Origin: Allochromatium palmeri
Lineage (GTDB): Bacteria; Pseudomonadota; Gammaproteobacteria; Chromatiales; Chromatiaceae
Reading direction: 5' to 3'
Assembly (NCBI RefSeq): GCF_009720725.1
Contig: NZ_WNKT01000001.1
Coordinates: 124,001-188,000 of the forward strand
Length of the DNA stretch: 64,000 nt
A program made the translations under genes and the position numbers. Every line of letters begins with the position of its first letter. The first letter of the stretch is position 1. A model generated the notes under the pieces. That model did not search any database and was not told the DNA's origin. It worked only from the letters and a program-made list of their open reading frames with translations. Below, in pieces: positions 28,991 through 38,878 of the stretch.

Positions 28991-29020
28991 TGCGGGACTC
29001 GCGCACGCACGAGCCCCGCA
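28991..29020 (+). terminator. Hairpin ending the envelope cluster
   Basis: TGCGGG (28991-28996) pairs with 29015-29020 and CTC (28998-29000) with GAG (29011-29013) across a single mismatch, 18 bp after the last lipoprotein stop. No T-run follows. Confidence 0.45.
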
Positions 29021-29110
29021 TCGGTTGAGCCTCAGGCTTTGCCCGCTGGATGTGGGCGAAATCGGCCTGTTCAGACTCGCTCGTCGTGCGCGTGGATGTC
29101 CTGGCCGGTT

Positions 29111-29116
29111 TATACT
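29111..29116 (+). promoter_or_regulatory. Candidate -10 box of the DAHP synthase gene
   Basis: TATACT, five of six bases of the consensus, 32 bases upstream of ATG 29149. No convincing -35 hexamer is found at the right distance, so this is tentative. Confidence 0.35.
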
Positions 29117-29148
29117 GCACCGCTTTGCGACTTCACACACACCTCGCC

Positions 29149-30204
<1,056 letters not shown>

Positions 30205-30229
30205 ATCACGCCGTATCGACGAATCACGA

Positions 30230-30256
30230 TTGAGCACTTTTCGTTTTTGATATAGG
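30230..30256 (+). promoter_or_regulatory. Candidate promoter of the DUF4124 gene
   Basis: TTGAGC (30230-30235) and TATAGG (30251-30256) with a 15-base, T-rich spacer. The spacer is short for sigma-70, so confidence is low. It lies about 85 bp before the start codon. Confidence 0.3.
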
Positions 30257-30340
30257 GTCTATCTCGACGTCTTCCGCAGCCGTTTGGCCGAATTGACCGG
30301 GTCAGACGGTTATGGCTTGGACACATAAAGGAGATGGATC

Positions 30341-30853
30341 ATGACGGCAACCACGACCGGCTCGGTGCGGCGGTCACTGAGTATCAGCGTCCTGCTCGCG
30401 CTGAGCGCGAGTCCCGCCTGGGCCGAACTCTACAAATGCCGCCAGCCCGACGGGAGCCTCAGCTATCAGCAGACGGCGTGTGCCGCGCAGGCCGAAGGCC
30501 AACGGCTCGAGGTCGACACCCGAGGACCGAACGGGCGTGAGCGCGCGTCATCCAGCCTGGACTATTCAGTCGCCGCTCAGGCCGAGCGTCTGCGCACCGA
30601 GCGCGAAGCCCGTGAACGCGCTCATCTCCAGGCACGGCGCGAGGCCCAGGCACGGTCCAGGGCGCTCAAGGCCGCGGCCAAGTCAGACCGCAATACCGAT
30701 TTCGACTCGGCCAAATGCGCGCGCCACCGGGGCGAGGTCGCCAAATGGCGACAGAAGGTCAAGGGCAGCTACCGCACGCGCGACGAGAAGGACTACAACG
30801 ACAGCAAGCTCGCGCATCATGAGGCGCTCGTCGAACGCTATTGCGAGTCATGA
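30341..30853 (+). CDS. DUF4124 domain secreted protein
   Basis: 170 residues: signal peptide (SISVLLALSASPAWA), a DUF4124 domain (ELYKCRQPDGSLSYQQTAC, whose two cysteines form the expected disulfide), and a long Arg/Glu/Ala-rich helix that ends with another CARHRGEVAKWRQKVKGSYR segment and a C-terminal cysteine. DUF4124 is common in gammaproteobacterial periplasmic proteins of unknown role. AAAGGAG just upstream supports ATG 30341. It converges on mtgA with a 39-bp gap that shows no hairpin. Confidence 0.85.
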   Translation: MTATTTGSVRRSLSISVLLALSASPAWAELYKCRQPDGSLSYQQTACAAQAEGQRLEVDTRGPNGRERASSSLDYSVAAQAERLRTEREARERAHLQARREAQARSRALKAAAKSDRNTDFDSAKCARHRGEVAKWRQKVKGSYRTRDEKDYNDSKLAHHEALVERYCES

Positions 30854-30892
30854 ACGCACAGTGCTTCAGCTCAGAGCGAAACTGGCCTCACG

Positions 30893-31624
30893 CTAGAGCC
30901 GACGCAGATAGGCGTCACCACCTAGCCGCCGGCTCTGATCCAGAATCCAGTCGGCGCGACGCTGGAGCCGTGCGGATGGACGGTCGAGCCGATAGGTGCC
31001 GGGCGCGGGCAGCACGCCGATCAGGAGCGCGGCCTGCTGGCGCGTCAATTCACTGGCCGAGTGACCGAAATAGCGCTGGCTGCTGGCTTCGAGACCATAG
31101 GTGCCGGGGCTGAACTGGGCGATGTTGAGATAGACCTCAAGGATGCGCTCCTTCGGCCACAGGATCTCGATCAGGAGCGTGAACCAACCCTCGACCAGCT
31201 TGCGCTCCCAGCCCGAACCGGGCCAGAGAAAGAGGTTCTTGGCCGTCTGCTGGCTGATGGTGCTGGCCCCGCGCAGCCGTCCGCCTGCACGATAGTCGCG
31301 GATGGCATGCCGGATCTCGATCAGATCGAAGCCAAGATGACGCGGAAAGCGCTGATCCTCGCCGGCGATGGCGGCGAGCTTGACGCTGGACGGAATGTGC
31401 GACCAGTCGATCCAGGCGTGCTGATAGTAGGGCGGCGTCTGATCCAGGCGCCACACATTGAGTGCATGACGCAGCATGAAGGCCGAGGCCGGCGGATCGA
31501 TCCAGCGCAGACCGAGCACCAGCACCAGGCTCACCAGGACGCAGAACGCGGCCAGACGCTGGCTCCAGCTCCATAGCGGCGCCAGCCAGGTCGCGGCCTG
31601 TCTTGAGGAATACAGGGAAGCCAC
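30893..31624 (-). CDS. mtgA: Monofunctional biosynthetic peptidoglycan transglycosylase
   Basis: Polymerises glycan strands from lipid II in the periplasm. 243 residues: one N-terminal membrane anchor (FCVLVSLVLVLGLRW), then a GT51 domain with the catalytic motif AIAGEDQRFPRHLGFD (catalytic Glu near residue 88), GASTISQQTAKNLFLW, KERILEVYLNIAQFSPGTYG and QQAALLIGVLPAP. No transpeptidase domain, as expected for MtgA. It lies 7 bp after batD on the same strand and may be read with the Bat operon. Confidence 0.95.
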   Translation of the reverse strand: MASLYSSRQAATWLAPLWSWSQRLAAFCVLVSLVLVLGLRWIDPPASAFMLRHALNVWRLDQTPPYYQHAWIDWSHIPSSVKLAAIAGEDQRFPRHLGFDLIEIRHAIRDYRAGGRLRGASTISQQTAKNLFLWPGSGWERKLVEGWFTLLIEILWPKERILEVYLNIAQFSPGTYGLEASSQRYFGHSASELTRQQAALLIGVLPAPGTYRLDRPSARLQRRADWILDQSRRLGGDAYLRRL

Positions 31625-31631
31625 GCAACAC

Positions 31632-33410
31632 TCAAACTGGACGCGGGTTCAGCGCCGGCAAGGCCGCCCAGCGCATACGACCAGAGTCCGCGCGACCTGG
31701 TTTGTTTCCAGACCCACGACGCGCCTGACGCATGAGTTCGCGTTTCCAGCGCGGAAAGTCGAGCGGCGCACCGCCATAGATGGCCGCGTCCAGTTGGCTC
31801 AAGAGCCGTGCGAGTGCCACTGGATCGGCACCCGGTCGATGCGCGCGGATATGGGCGATGACCGCCGGTTGGTTGCTCTCGCCCTTGAGTACGCGATCAC
31901 CGCGCGGTGCCGACGCGAAGCGTGGGTACCAGTCGCTCGGCTGGCTGGCACGATTGGCATGGCGGATCTGAGCGATGACATGCTGACTGGCGGGCTGTAT
32001 GCGCCACAGTGTCTCGCGCGCCCGTTCAAGCAGGGCCGAGGGCGCGAGCGGACGTAGACGCGGCCCGATCCAGGTGGCCGTCAGTCGATAGCTGCCGCTC
32101 AGACCGCGTCCGATCAGACGCCGCAGGTCGCGCCCGAGATCCAGCACCCGTCCTCGATAGAAGACGCCTATCCAGTAACCGCCGATCAGCAGCAGCACGC
32201 CCGTGATCGGGATCCAAAGTCTGGCCCAGGGCGAGGCCGCCAGGGTCGCGGCCGAGAAGCCGAAGGGTCCGCCGCCGCGCACGTCGAGCGTCTTGAGCGG
32301 CAGCCGCGCGACCTCGCGCACACCCAAATCGACGTTCCACCAGGCAAGACTCATCTCGGGCAGGGTGACGCGGCCGCCGGTCTGCGGCACCAGGGTGTAG
32401 TACTCGGTGCGGCTCGCGAGCAGTTGGCGTCCGTCCGGCGCGAGTTCGGTGCTGGTAAGCGTCTGTTCGCGATAGACCCGCAGGTCCGGACCGGTCAACT
32501 GGTTCTCCAGGCTCGGGAGCTGCACGGCGGTTCCGCCGACTGCAGCGATCTCCAGGGCCAGGGTTACGGGCTGTCCCGGTTCGAGTCGGCCCTCGCGATC
32601 CAGGCTGGATTTGAGCGTCAGCGATTTGAGCGGTAGCCAGGGGCGCACCGAGGTCATGGGCGGGCGCACCTGCAGGCGGATAGGGCGCTCGGTGCTGACC
32701 TCGTAGTGCTGGCCAAGTCCCAGGCCGGCCAGTGTGCCCGTGACCTTGATCGGCGGCAGTTCCAGATCGCCCGTGCGCAGTGGAACCACCGTCAGCACGA
32801 AGCGGTTGACGATCTCCTGTTGGCCGCGATTGGCGCGGGTCTCGGTGCTCGGTCCCTTGAGCGTCTTCATCAGCACGTCGCTGGTGCTTGGCAGTTCCAG
32901 ATTGACGCGGCTCAGGTTGTCGCGGCTGACGACATCGAGTGTGAGAATGGCCGGCTGTTGCAGGTAGGGATCGGCGACTTCCAGCGACCAGTCGAGCGTC
33001 GGCGCGCGCGTAGTGGTTGGTTGAACCGATCCGGGCGCGTAACGGGCTGGATAGCCGGGTTGCCAGTTGGGTACCTGGCCCGGATAGCCCTGGGGAGACT
33101 GAGCGGGCGCGGGCGCGGCTGGCGGATAGCTCGGCGCTACGCCCTGGGCATTGCTTGGCGGAATGGGACGGTATTGAGTCGAGCCTGATTGAGCCGGCTG
33201 GGGCTGTGCAGGCGCAGGAGGCTGGCTCTGCATCGGCGGCTGGCCGTAGTAGGGCTGTCCGTAATAGGGTGGAGCGTAATACGGCTGTCTCGGCGGACCT
33301 GGGTAGGGTTGACCGTAATAAGGCTGGGCGGCGAGCGGACCACTCGCCACGATCAGGGCCGCGATGGCCGGAATCGACTGTCGCCTGGACATCTCGCTTG
33401 GCCTCACCAT
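31632..33410 (-). CDS. batD: BatD, membrane-anchored surface protein
   Basis: The 592-residue last member of the Bat operon. Order: signal peptide (IPAIAALIVASGPLAAQ), a Tyr/Pro/Gly/Gln-rich repeat of about 100 residues (PYYGQP units), BatD beta domains (about 140-400, e.g. PYLQQPAILTLDVVSRDNLS and VGGTAVQLPSLENQLTG), one membrane helix near 420-440 (WARLWIPITGVLLLIGGYW), and a basic cytoplasmic tail. BatD is linked to oxygen or stress tolerance only by operon membership. ATG 33410 overlaps the batC stop and has AGGAG 8 bases upstream. The YYGQP repeat region is unusual for BatD. Confidence 0.88.
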   Translation of the reverse strand: MVRPSEMSRRQSIPAIAALIVASGPLAAQPYYGQPYPGPPRQPYYAPPYYGQPYYGQPPMQSQPPAPAQPQPAQSGSTQYRPIPPSNAQGVAPSYPPAAPAPAQSPQGYPGQVPNWQPGYPARYAPGSVQPTTTRAPTLDWSLEVADPYLQQPAILTLDVVSRDNLSRVNLELPSTSDVLMKTLKGPSTETRANRGQQEIVNRFVLTVVPLRTGDLELPPIKVTGTLAGLGLGQHYEVSTERPIRLQVRPPMTSVRPWLPLKSLTLKSSLDREGRLEPGQPVTLALEIAAVGGTAVQLPSLENQLTGPDLRVYREQTLTSTELAPDGRQLLASRTEYYTLVPQTGGRVTLPEMSLAWWNVDLGVREVARLPLKTLDVRGGGPFGFSAATLAASPWARLWIPITGVLLLIGGYWIGVFYRGRVLDLGRDLRRLIGRGLSGSYRLTATWIGPRLRPLAPSALLERARETLWRIQPASQHVIAQIRHANRASQPSDWYPRFASAPRGDRVLKGESNQPAVIAHIRAHRPGADPVALARLLSQLDAAIYGGAPLDFPRWKRELMRQARRGSGNKPGRADSGRMRWAALPALNPRPV

Positions 33411-35179
33411 GGGCGCGTCTCCTGCCACTGACCGGTCGTGCCTGGCATCTGGCGCATCTCCTCGATTCGGAACTGATTACGCATCAACAGGCTGGGATCG
33501 CCCTGGATTTGTTGGAGCCGCTGCTCCATGACCGCCATGCCGGGGCCGCCCATGAGTCCGGGTCCATCAAGCGCGGGCATCTGGCCCTCGCGGTTCTCAG
33601 ACGCGCGCTCGCTGCCAGGCTGGAGGCCGAGCTGGTCGAACTGGTCGACAGCCTCGGTTTGGCCGGCGTCGAGCGAATCGGGCGGGCGCACATCCAGGCG
33701 CTCGGTGCGGCCACCCGAGCGGCTGGGGCGGCTGGACTCGGGCGGCGCGTCCTCACCACCGCCGGAGCGCTCGTCGCGGCGTTCGGTGCGCTCTGTATCG
33801 CCGCCGCGCTCATGTTCATCCTCACCGGGCGCACGATCCGAGCGGCCGGTTCCGGTCTCGCCCTCCTGTTGTCCGCCAGGCTGATCGTCTCGCGGCTCCT
33901 CGCCGCCACCAGCCTCGTCCTGGCCGGGTTCGGTCTGCTCGGACGCGCGCGTGCCGCGTTCCTCGCCCTCAGCGCCCGATCCGTCCTTGCGGCGCTCGAG
34001 GTCGGACGACTGGTCGCCGCGTTCGCCTTCGGGGCGGGTCTCACGCTCGGCGCCACGCGCATCCTGCTCGGTCGCGTCGCGGTCGCGTCCGGCCTGATCG
34101 CGATCGGTTTGGCGCTCGTCCGGATGTTCGCCTGCAGACGGGTCGCGCGCCTCGTCGCGATCACCGCGCGACTGTTCGCTGTCTTCGCCACGCTCGCCAC
34201 CGCCGTCGGTCGTCTCCTGGCTCTGGTCGCCGCGCTCGCCGGTTTGATCCTGACTGTCGGCGCCTTCGCCCTGAGTGTTGTCCTGCTCGCGCCCGGCACT
34301 GGTCTCGGACGACTCACCGCCCGACTCGCCGGTCTGTGATTGCGGCCCGCCTTGCTGGCCGGTGTCCTGTTGTCCCTGCTCTTGGTTGGACTCAGACTCG
34401 GATCCAGCGCCGGATTCGCTCGATTCCTGCGGCTCGTCCTCGTCGCCGGACGGCTGTTGTTCGCTGTCCTGCTGTTGCTGACTTTGCTGTTCGGACGCTT
34501 GCTTCTGGTTGGAGTCCTGCTGTTGTTCGGAGGCTTGATCCTGCGTGTCCTGTGAATCCTGCGAGGCGGATTCGCGCGGCTGGGAGTCCTGTGGCTGGCT
34601 GTCCTCGCGTTGATCGCTGGACGATTTGGAATCCGCCGGCGCGTCGTCCGGTTTCTCCTCGGTCTGTTCGCGGAACTGTTCCTGCTCCAGTCGCGCGAGC
34701 ATGGCGCGGGTCAGAGACAGGTTATAGGCCGCATCCTCATGCGATGGATTGGTCGCGAGCACGGACTCATAGGCTTCAGCCGCTCCGGTATAGTCGCCGA
34801 GTTTGAAGCGGGCGTTGCCCAGATTGTAGCGAGCCGCTGCGTCGAACGAACCGCCCTGGGCCAAGCTGAAAGCCTGCTCGGCCTGTCGATACTCGCCCTC
34901 GCGATAGCGTGCCACGCCACGCCGGTAGGGATCGCTGAACGACTCGGCCGCGCTCGCATAATCGCCTGAACGATAGACATCATAGGCCCGCTGCTCATCG
35001 GTGCGGAACCAGTCCGCCTGAGCGCTCATCGGGGCGATGAGGACCAAGACGACCATCCAAGATCCCGTTGGAGTCGCGCGCATTGGGCGGTTTGGTCGCT
35101 GGAGCTTGGGAGCCATCAACACTGGCGTAGGATGGGCAGAGCGCAGCCGTGCCCAGCGACGGCATACCCGCATCATCAT
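33404..35179 (-). CDS. batC: BatC, TPR protein with giant acidic low-complexity tail
   Basis: 591 residues. After a signal anchor (GSWMVVLVLIAPMSAQADWF, about residues 38-57) come TPR repeats (GDYASAAESFSDPYRRGVA, FDAAARYNLGNARFKLGDY, ATNPSHEDAAYNLSLTRAML) and then about 330 residues of Gln/Ser/Glu/Asp/Arg-rich disordered sequence (SQQQQDSEQQPSGDEDEPQE and similar), ending with a short ordered QQIQGDPSLLMRNQFRIEEM. ATG 35179 overlaps the batB stop (ATGA) with GGAG upstream and is used here, though it places about 35 unusual residues before the signal; an ATG at 35083 would give a clean signal peptide but has no ribosome site. The unusual N-terminus is encoded by a palindromic repeat (35133-35155). 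Confidence 0.82.
   Translation of the reverse strand: MMMRVCRRWARLRSAHPTPVLMAPKLQRPNRPMRATPTGSWMVVLVLIAPMSAQADWFRTDEQRAYDVYRSGDYASAAESFSDPYRRGVARYREGEYRQAEQAFSLAQGGSFDAAARYNLGNARFKLGDYTGAAEAYESVLATNPSHEDAAYNLSLTRAMLARLEQEQFREQTEEKPDDAPADSKSSSDQREDSQPQDSQPRESASQDSQDTQDQASEQQQDSNQKQASEQQSQQQQDSEQQPSGDEDEPQESSESGAGSESESNQEQGQQDTGQQGGPQSQTGESGGESSETSAGREQDNTQGEGADSQDQTGERGDQSQETTDGGGERGEDSEQSRGDRDEARDPSAGEHPDERQTDRDQAGRDRDATEQDARGAERETRPEGERGDQSSDLERRKDGSGAEGEERGTRASEQTEPGQDEAGGGEEPRDDQPGGQQEGETGTGRSDRAPGEDEHERGGDTERTERRDERSGGGEDAPPESSRPSRSGGRTERLDVRPPDSLDAGQTEAVDQFDQLGLQPGSERASENREGQMPALDGPGLMGGPGMAVMEQRLQQIQGDPSLLMRNQFRIEEMRQMPGTTGQWQETRPW
35133..35155. repeat. REP-like palindrome inside the 5' end of batC
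   Basis: TGGGCA (35133-35138) and TGCCCA (35150-35155) flank GAGCGCAGCCG; with the preceding GTAGGA this is the widespread intergenic palindrome found in many proteobacteria (a GTAGGATGGGCA...GTGCCCA type). Family identity is from memory. Here it lies between the batB stop and the batC signal peptide, translated as RRWARLRSAHPTPV. Confidence 0.55.
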
Positions 35180-36243
35180 GACAGCTCTCCCGATTTCTGA
35201 TCGGCCAGCCGCCGCGCCGGTCGTCGCGCGCGTTCGCGGAACTGTGGCAGCAACAGCGCCGCGACCAGCAGCACCAGCAGCCAATACCGCTCGTTCCAGA
35301 TCCGGGTGCGCGCATCGCTCGCTTCGGGCGGCAGACGGCTGACGGTTGCTGCCTCCAGGATGGCCTGGGTATCGCCGTCGCGATAGTCGGCGCGCCGATA
35401 GATCCCGCCACCCGTCTCGGCCAGTCCCTCCAGTAGCGTTTCGTTCAGCACCGAGCGCACCGGCTGGCGCTGTGGATCACTCGGATCGACGATCACGCCG
35501 CCCTGAGGCGCGGGCACCGTCGCACCGCCCGGCGTGCCGACACCCAGCACATGCAGACGCACACCCTGTTCGGCGAGCGTGGCGACCTGCTCGCGCAATC
35601 CAGGCTCGTCGAAATCCCCATCCGAGATCAGCAGCACGGCGCGCGCGCTGTCCTCGGGCAGTCCAGCGAGCAGGCTCTCGGCACGCATCAGGGCGCGGGT
35701 CAGACTGCTGCCCTGAAGCCCCGGACTGGCCAGATCAGCCGAAAGCGCCGGCAGGGCATTGAGCAGGCTCGTCGTGTCCTCGGTGATCGGCGCCAGCACA
35801 TGCGGCACAGTCGCGAACACGATCAACCCCAAACGCACCTGACGGTTCTGGACGATCAGATCCTGCAACTCCTGACGCGCGCGTCCGAGCCGGTTTGGAC
35901 TCACATCCTCGGCCAGCATCGAGCGCGAGACATCGAGCAGCACCAGCAGATTGTTGCCAGGATGGAACAGACGCAGATCCGTGTAGTCCCAGCGCGGCCC
36001 GGCCATCGCCGTCACCAGCAGCGTCCACAGCAGACTCCAGCGCAGAAACCGGCCCCAGCGCTCGGGCGCGCTCAGATCGCGCGTCCCGGTCAGATGCGGT
36101 AGCAGATGGGCGTCGGCATAGCGATGAATGGGGCCGCGCGCCGCCTGAGCGGCACTGCGCGCCAGCCAGAGGGCCACCGGCAAAATCAGCAGCAGCCCCA
36201 GGAACCACAGTGGCTGGTCGAAATGGAAACCCTTGTCAGTCAC
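35176..36243 (-). CDS. batB: BatB, membrane-anchored von Willebrand A protein
   Basis: 355 residues: two N-terminal membrane helices (PLWFLGLLLILPVALWLA and FLRWSLLWTLLVTAMAG), a VWA domain with a complete MIDAS metal site (DVSRSM near residue 105, T in PITEDTT, D in LLISDGDFDEP), and a C-terminal helix (YWLLVLLVAALLLPQF). It faces the periplasm side of the membrane and is thought to form a complex with BatA and a MoxR ATPase. It overlaps batA (8 bp) and batC (4 bp). Confidence 0.9.
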   Translation of the reverse strand: MTDKGFHFDQPLWFLGLLLILPVALWLARSAAQAARGPIHRYADAHLLPHLTGTRDLSAPERWGRFLRWSLLWTLLVTAMAGPRWDYTDLRLFHPGNNLLVLLDVSRSMLAEDVSPNRLGRARQELQDLIVQNRQVRLGLIVFATVPHVLAPITEDTTSLLNALPALSADLASPGLQGSSLTRALMRAESLLAGLPEDSARAVLLISDGDFDEPGLREQVATLAEQGVRLHVLGVGTPGGATVPAPQGGVIVDPSDPQRQPVRSVLNETLLEGLAETGGGIYRRADYRDGDTQAILEAATVSRLPPEASDARTRIWNERYWLLVLLVAALLLPQFRERARRPARRLADQKSGELS

Positions 36244-37276
36244 TGGCGAGCCTCCGCGCGAAGCGTTTGCGACCCTCGGGGAACAGCCCCAGCCCGAGCA
36301 GGGCCAGCAGCGCCACGCCCAACGGCCAGCGGTAGAGCGGTCGGGGCAGGAAGGCGGTGCGCGCTTCGGCCTCGGTCTTTTCGAGCTGGCCGATGCGCGA
36401 TGAGATCTCCTCCAGCGCGCGGGTGTCGGTCGCGCGGAAATAGCCGCCGCCAGTCAGGTCGGCGATCTCCTGGAGCCTGGCCTCGTCCATGGTCAGGTCA
36501 TCGCGATAGCGCACACGGCCGTCCTCCAGGATCGGGATGCTCGACTGCTTGCTGCCGACGCCGATGACATAGATGCGCGTTCCGGTCATCCGTGCCAGCC
36601 GCGCCGCCTCCTTGGGCGCGAAGCTGCCAGCGTTGTTGTCGCCGTCGGCGATCACGATCATCACCCGCGAGCCTTCGGGACGCTCGCGCAGCTTGCTCAC
36701 GCCGAGCGCGATGGCATCGCCGAGGGCCGTGGCCGGTCCGGCGATGCTCGGCACCACGCCGTCGAGCAACTGGCGTGCGGCATGGCGGTCGAGCGTGAGC
36801 GGCGAGAGGATGAACGCCTGACTGCCGAACAGGATCAGCCCGACCCGGTCGCCCTGACGTTCATCGATAAAGCGCCCCATGACGCCCTTGACCACCGCCA
36901 TGCGGTTGACCTGACGGCCTTCGACGGTGAAATCGAGCGCCTCCATCGAGTGTGAGGCATCGACCGCAATCATGAGATCGTAGCCCGGCGTGCTGACCTC
37001 GGTATAGGGCGTGAGCCATTGCGGGTGCATCAGGGCCACGACCAGCGCGATCCACAGCAGATGGAGCAGGGCGCGATAGAGCCAGCCGGCAAGCTGGCGC
37101 TTGGGGCGCTGGGCATTGAAGGCGGTGCGCAAGTCGTCGAGGCGCGGATGGAGCAGCGTCTGGCGCCGGCCTTCCAGCGTCTCGTCGGCCAGCGTGCGCC
37201 GATCCGGCCACAGGTAGGGCAGGAGCCAGGGGAGCGGCAGCAGCAGGGCCGCCCAGGGCCACTGGAACTCAAACAT
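36236..37276 (-). CDS. batA: BatA, membrane-anchored von Willebrand A protein
   Basis: 346 residues: N-terminal helix pair (PWAALLLPLPWLLPYLWP, ALLHLLWIALVVALMHP), VWA domain with MIDAS DASHSM near residue 95 and VIADGDNNAGSF near 200, and a C-terminal membrane helix (PLGVALLALLGLGLFP). ATG 37276 overlaps the DUF4381 stop by 8 bp and has GAGG 9 bases upstream; the upstream ATG at 37306 lies inside DUF4381 and is rejected. Paralogous to BatB. Confidence 0.9.
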   Translation of the reverse strand: MFEFQWPWAALLLPLPWLLPYLWPDRRTLADETLEGRRQTLLHPRLDDLRTAFNAQRPKRQLAGWLYRALLHLLWIALVVALMHPQWLTPYTEVSTPGYDLMIAVDASHSMEALDFTVEGRQVNRMAVVKGVMGRFIDERQGDRVGLILFGSQAFILSPLTLDRHAARQLLDGVVPSIAGPATALGDAIALGVSKLRERPEGSRVMIVIADGDNNAGSFAPKEAARLARMTGTRIYVIGVGSKQSSIPILEDGRVRYRDDLTMDEARLQEIADLTGGGYFRATDTRALEEISSRIGQLEKTEAEARTAFLPRPLYRWPLGVALLALLGLGLFPEGRKRFARRLASD

Positions 37277-37817
37277 CGCGCGCACCTCGCTTGGGATCCC
37301 CGGCACTCACCCAGCCCTCGGCCGCCTCGATCAGCGACTGGAGGTCTGCCGCTCCCGCGCCCGGCGGGGCATAGGGCGCCACCAGCAGCACTTGCCCGCG
37401 CTCGTGCCAGGGAAAGCCATGCGGATCATGGGCCGCCAGCCAGTCGAGCCAGTCGGTTCCGGTCAGACCGGCACAGGCCGGGCGCCCGAGCCGGGCCATG
37501 GCGATGCGGCGCAACAGCTCCGACAGCTCGCCGGCCAGGGTCTTGACGTCCTGACCCGTGCGCGCCCGTCGGCTCAGATCGCGCAACGCCTTGGCCGCGT
37601 CCCAGCGCCAGGTGCCGAGCGTGACGCCGGGAATGGGTACGCGCAGACTGAGCGGAGCGCGCCAGCGCCAGAGCGCATAACCGAGCGCGCCGAGTGCTAG
37701 CGCCAGCAGCCACCAGCCCGGCGCCGGCGGCCACCAGGGGATCGGCGGGATGTCGCGGATGTCGCGCAACGCCTGTAAGGGCGGTTCGATGGGTGTGAAG
37801 AGCGTATCCGTATCCAT
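37269..37817 (-). CDS. DUF4381 family protein of the Bat operon
   Basis: 182 residues: a Pro/Trp-rich start (PPIPWWPPAPGWW), one membrane helix (LLALALGALGYALWRW), and a cytoplasmic domain with LAGELSELLRRIAMARLGRP typical of DUF4381. In these operons it always lies between DUF58 and batA and is assumed to be part of the same membrane complex. It starts 1 bp after the DUF58 stop and overlaps batA. Confidence 0.85.
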   Translation of the reverse strand: MDTDTLFTPIEPPLQALRDIRDIPPIPWWPPAPGWWLLALALGALGYALWRWRAPLSLRVPIPGVTLGTWRWDAAKALRDLSRRARTGQDVKTLAGELSELLRRIAMARLGRPACAGLTGTDWLDWLAAHDPHGFPWHERGQVLLVAPYAPPGAGAADLQSLIEAAEGWVSAGDPKRGARDV

Positions 37818-37818
37818 G

Positions 37819-38736
37819 TCAGACCGCCCGCGAGCGCGCACGCTGTTCGAGGTTGTGGATGAGGGTGAGATGGATCTCGGCGTCGGTGCGCACCGGCAGC
37901 AGCAGGATGTGCAGTTGATGCGCCATTGCCTGGAGCCGTGCGCGCCGTTCCTCCCACAGTCGCCGATAGACGCGCGCGGCCTCGGGATCGTCGGTGTCGA
38001 TCTCGACCAGCTCGCCGTCGGTGCCGGTGAAGGTCGCCACGCCCATGGCCGGGATCTCCCAGTCGGCCGGATCGTCGACCGGGATCAGCACCACGGTGTT
38101 GCGCTGACAGAGATCACCCAGCACCTGTTCCAGACCCGCGACCTCGCGATTGAGATCGGCGATCACGAACACCAGCGAGCCGGTCGGCAGGCCCGAGGTG
38201 GCGCGCCGCAGTGCGCCGCTCAGACAGTCGATCGAGGGGTCCATCTCGGCGCCGGGTTCGGTCAGGGTGCGCAGCACCTGCCACAGCGCGCGGCGTCCAC
38301 GCGAGGGGCGGAAGTGTTGCAGACCGGTCAGAGGATCGCCGAACACCAACCCGCCGACGCGGTCGTTGAGCCGGCTCGCCGCCCAGCCGATCAGCGCCGC
38401 CGCGCGCGCCGCCTGCACCGACTTGAAGGTGCCGCGCGTGCCGAAGTACATGTGCGGTCCCTTGTCGACGCAGAGCACCACCGAGCGTTCGCGTTCCTCG
38501 CGGAAGATCTTCAGGTGCGGCTCGTTGGTGCGGGCCGTCACCTTCCAGTCCATGTAGCGGATGTCGTCGCCTTCGCGATACTCGCGCACCTCCTCGAAGT
38601 TGACTCCCGCGCCCCGGAACACCGAGGCATAGAGTCCGGCAAAGGCCGAGTTGACCAGATGATGCGACGGCAGACCTAGCGAATGGGCCTGATGGCGCAG
38701 TTCCAGCAGATCGTCGAGTCTGGGGTAGAGGCTCAT
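37819..38736 (-). CDS. DUF58 family protein (MoxR partner)
   Basis: 305 soluble residues; the DUF58 signature NFEEVREYREGDDIRYMDWK is at about residue 46-65 and a VWA-like domain follows (SLVFVIADLNREVAGLEQ). These proteins work with MoxR-type AAA+ ATPases and BatA/BatB. Here the MoxR gene, normally directly upstream, is 5.2 kb away (43990-44946) because other genes lie between them. No clear ribosome site precedes ATG 38736. Confidence 0.9.
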   Translation of the reverse strand: MSLYPRLDDLLELRHQAHSLGLPSHHLVNSAFAGLYASVFRGAGVNFEEVREYREGDDIRYMDWKVTARTNEPHLKIFREERERSVVLCVDKGPHMYFGTRGTFKSVQAARAAALIGWAASRLNDRVGGLVFGDPLTGLQHFRPSRGRRALWQVLRTLTEPGAEMDPSIDCLSGALRRATSGLPTGSLVFVIADLNREVAGLEQVLGDLCQRNTVVLIPVDDPADWEIPAMGVATFTGTDGELVEIDTDDPEAARVYRRLWEERRARLQAMAHQLHILLLPVRTDAEIHLTLIHNLEQRARSRAV

Positions 38737-38878
38737 GCGGTGTTGGGCGCAACCTTGTAAGGAGGTGGACTGGATTGCACGGCGTTGGTTCGGCGCTTAT
38801 TGTGTTGCGCTCCAAAACTCCAGTCTCAGGCGCCAGATCGCCGAATCGAGTGTTACCCAGGAGGCTGATCGTGGATGA

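Noticed and set aside
33017-34339. 440-codon + strand frame opposite batC and batD
   Set aside because: It is antisense to the repetitive acidic tail of BatC; the Leu/Ala/Arg-rich composition is what the reverse complement of Gln/Ser/Asp codons produces. No ribosome site and no family resemblance.
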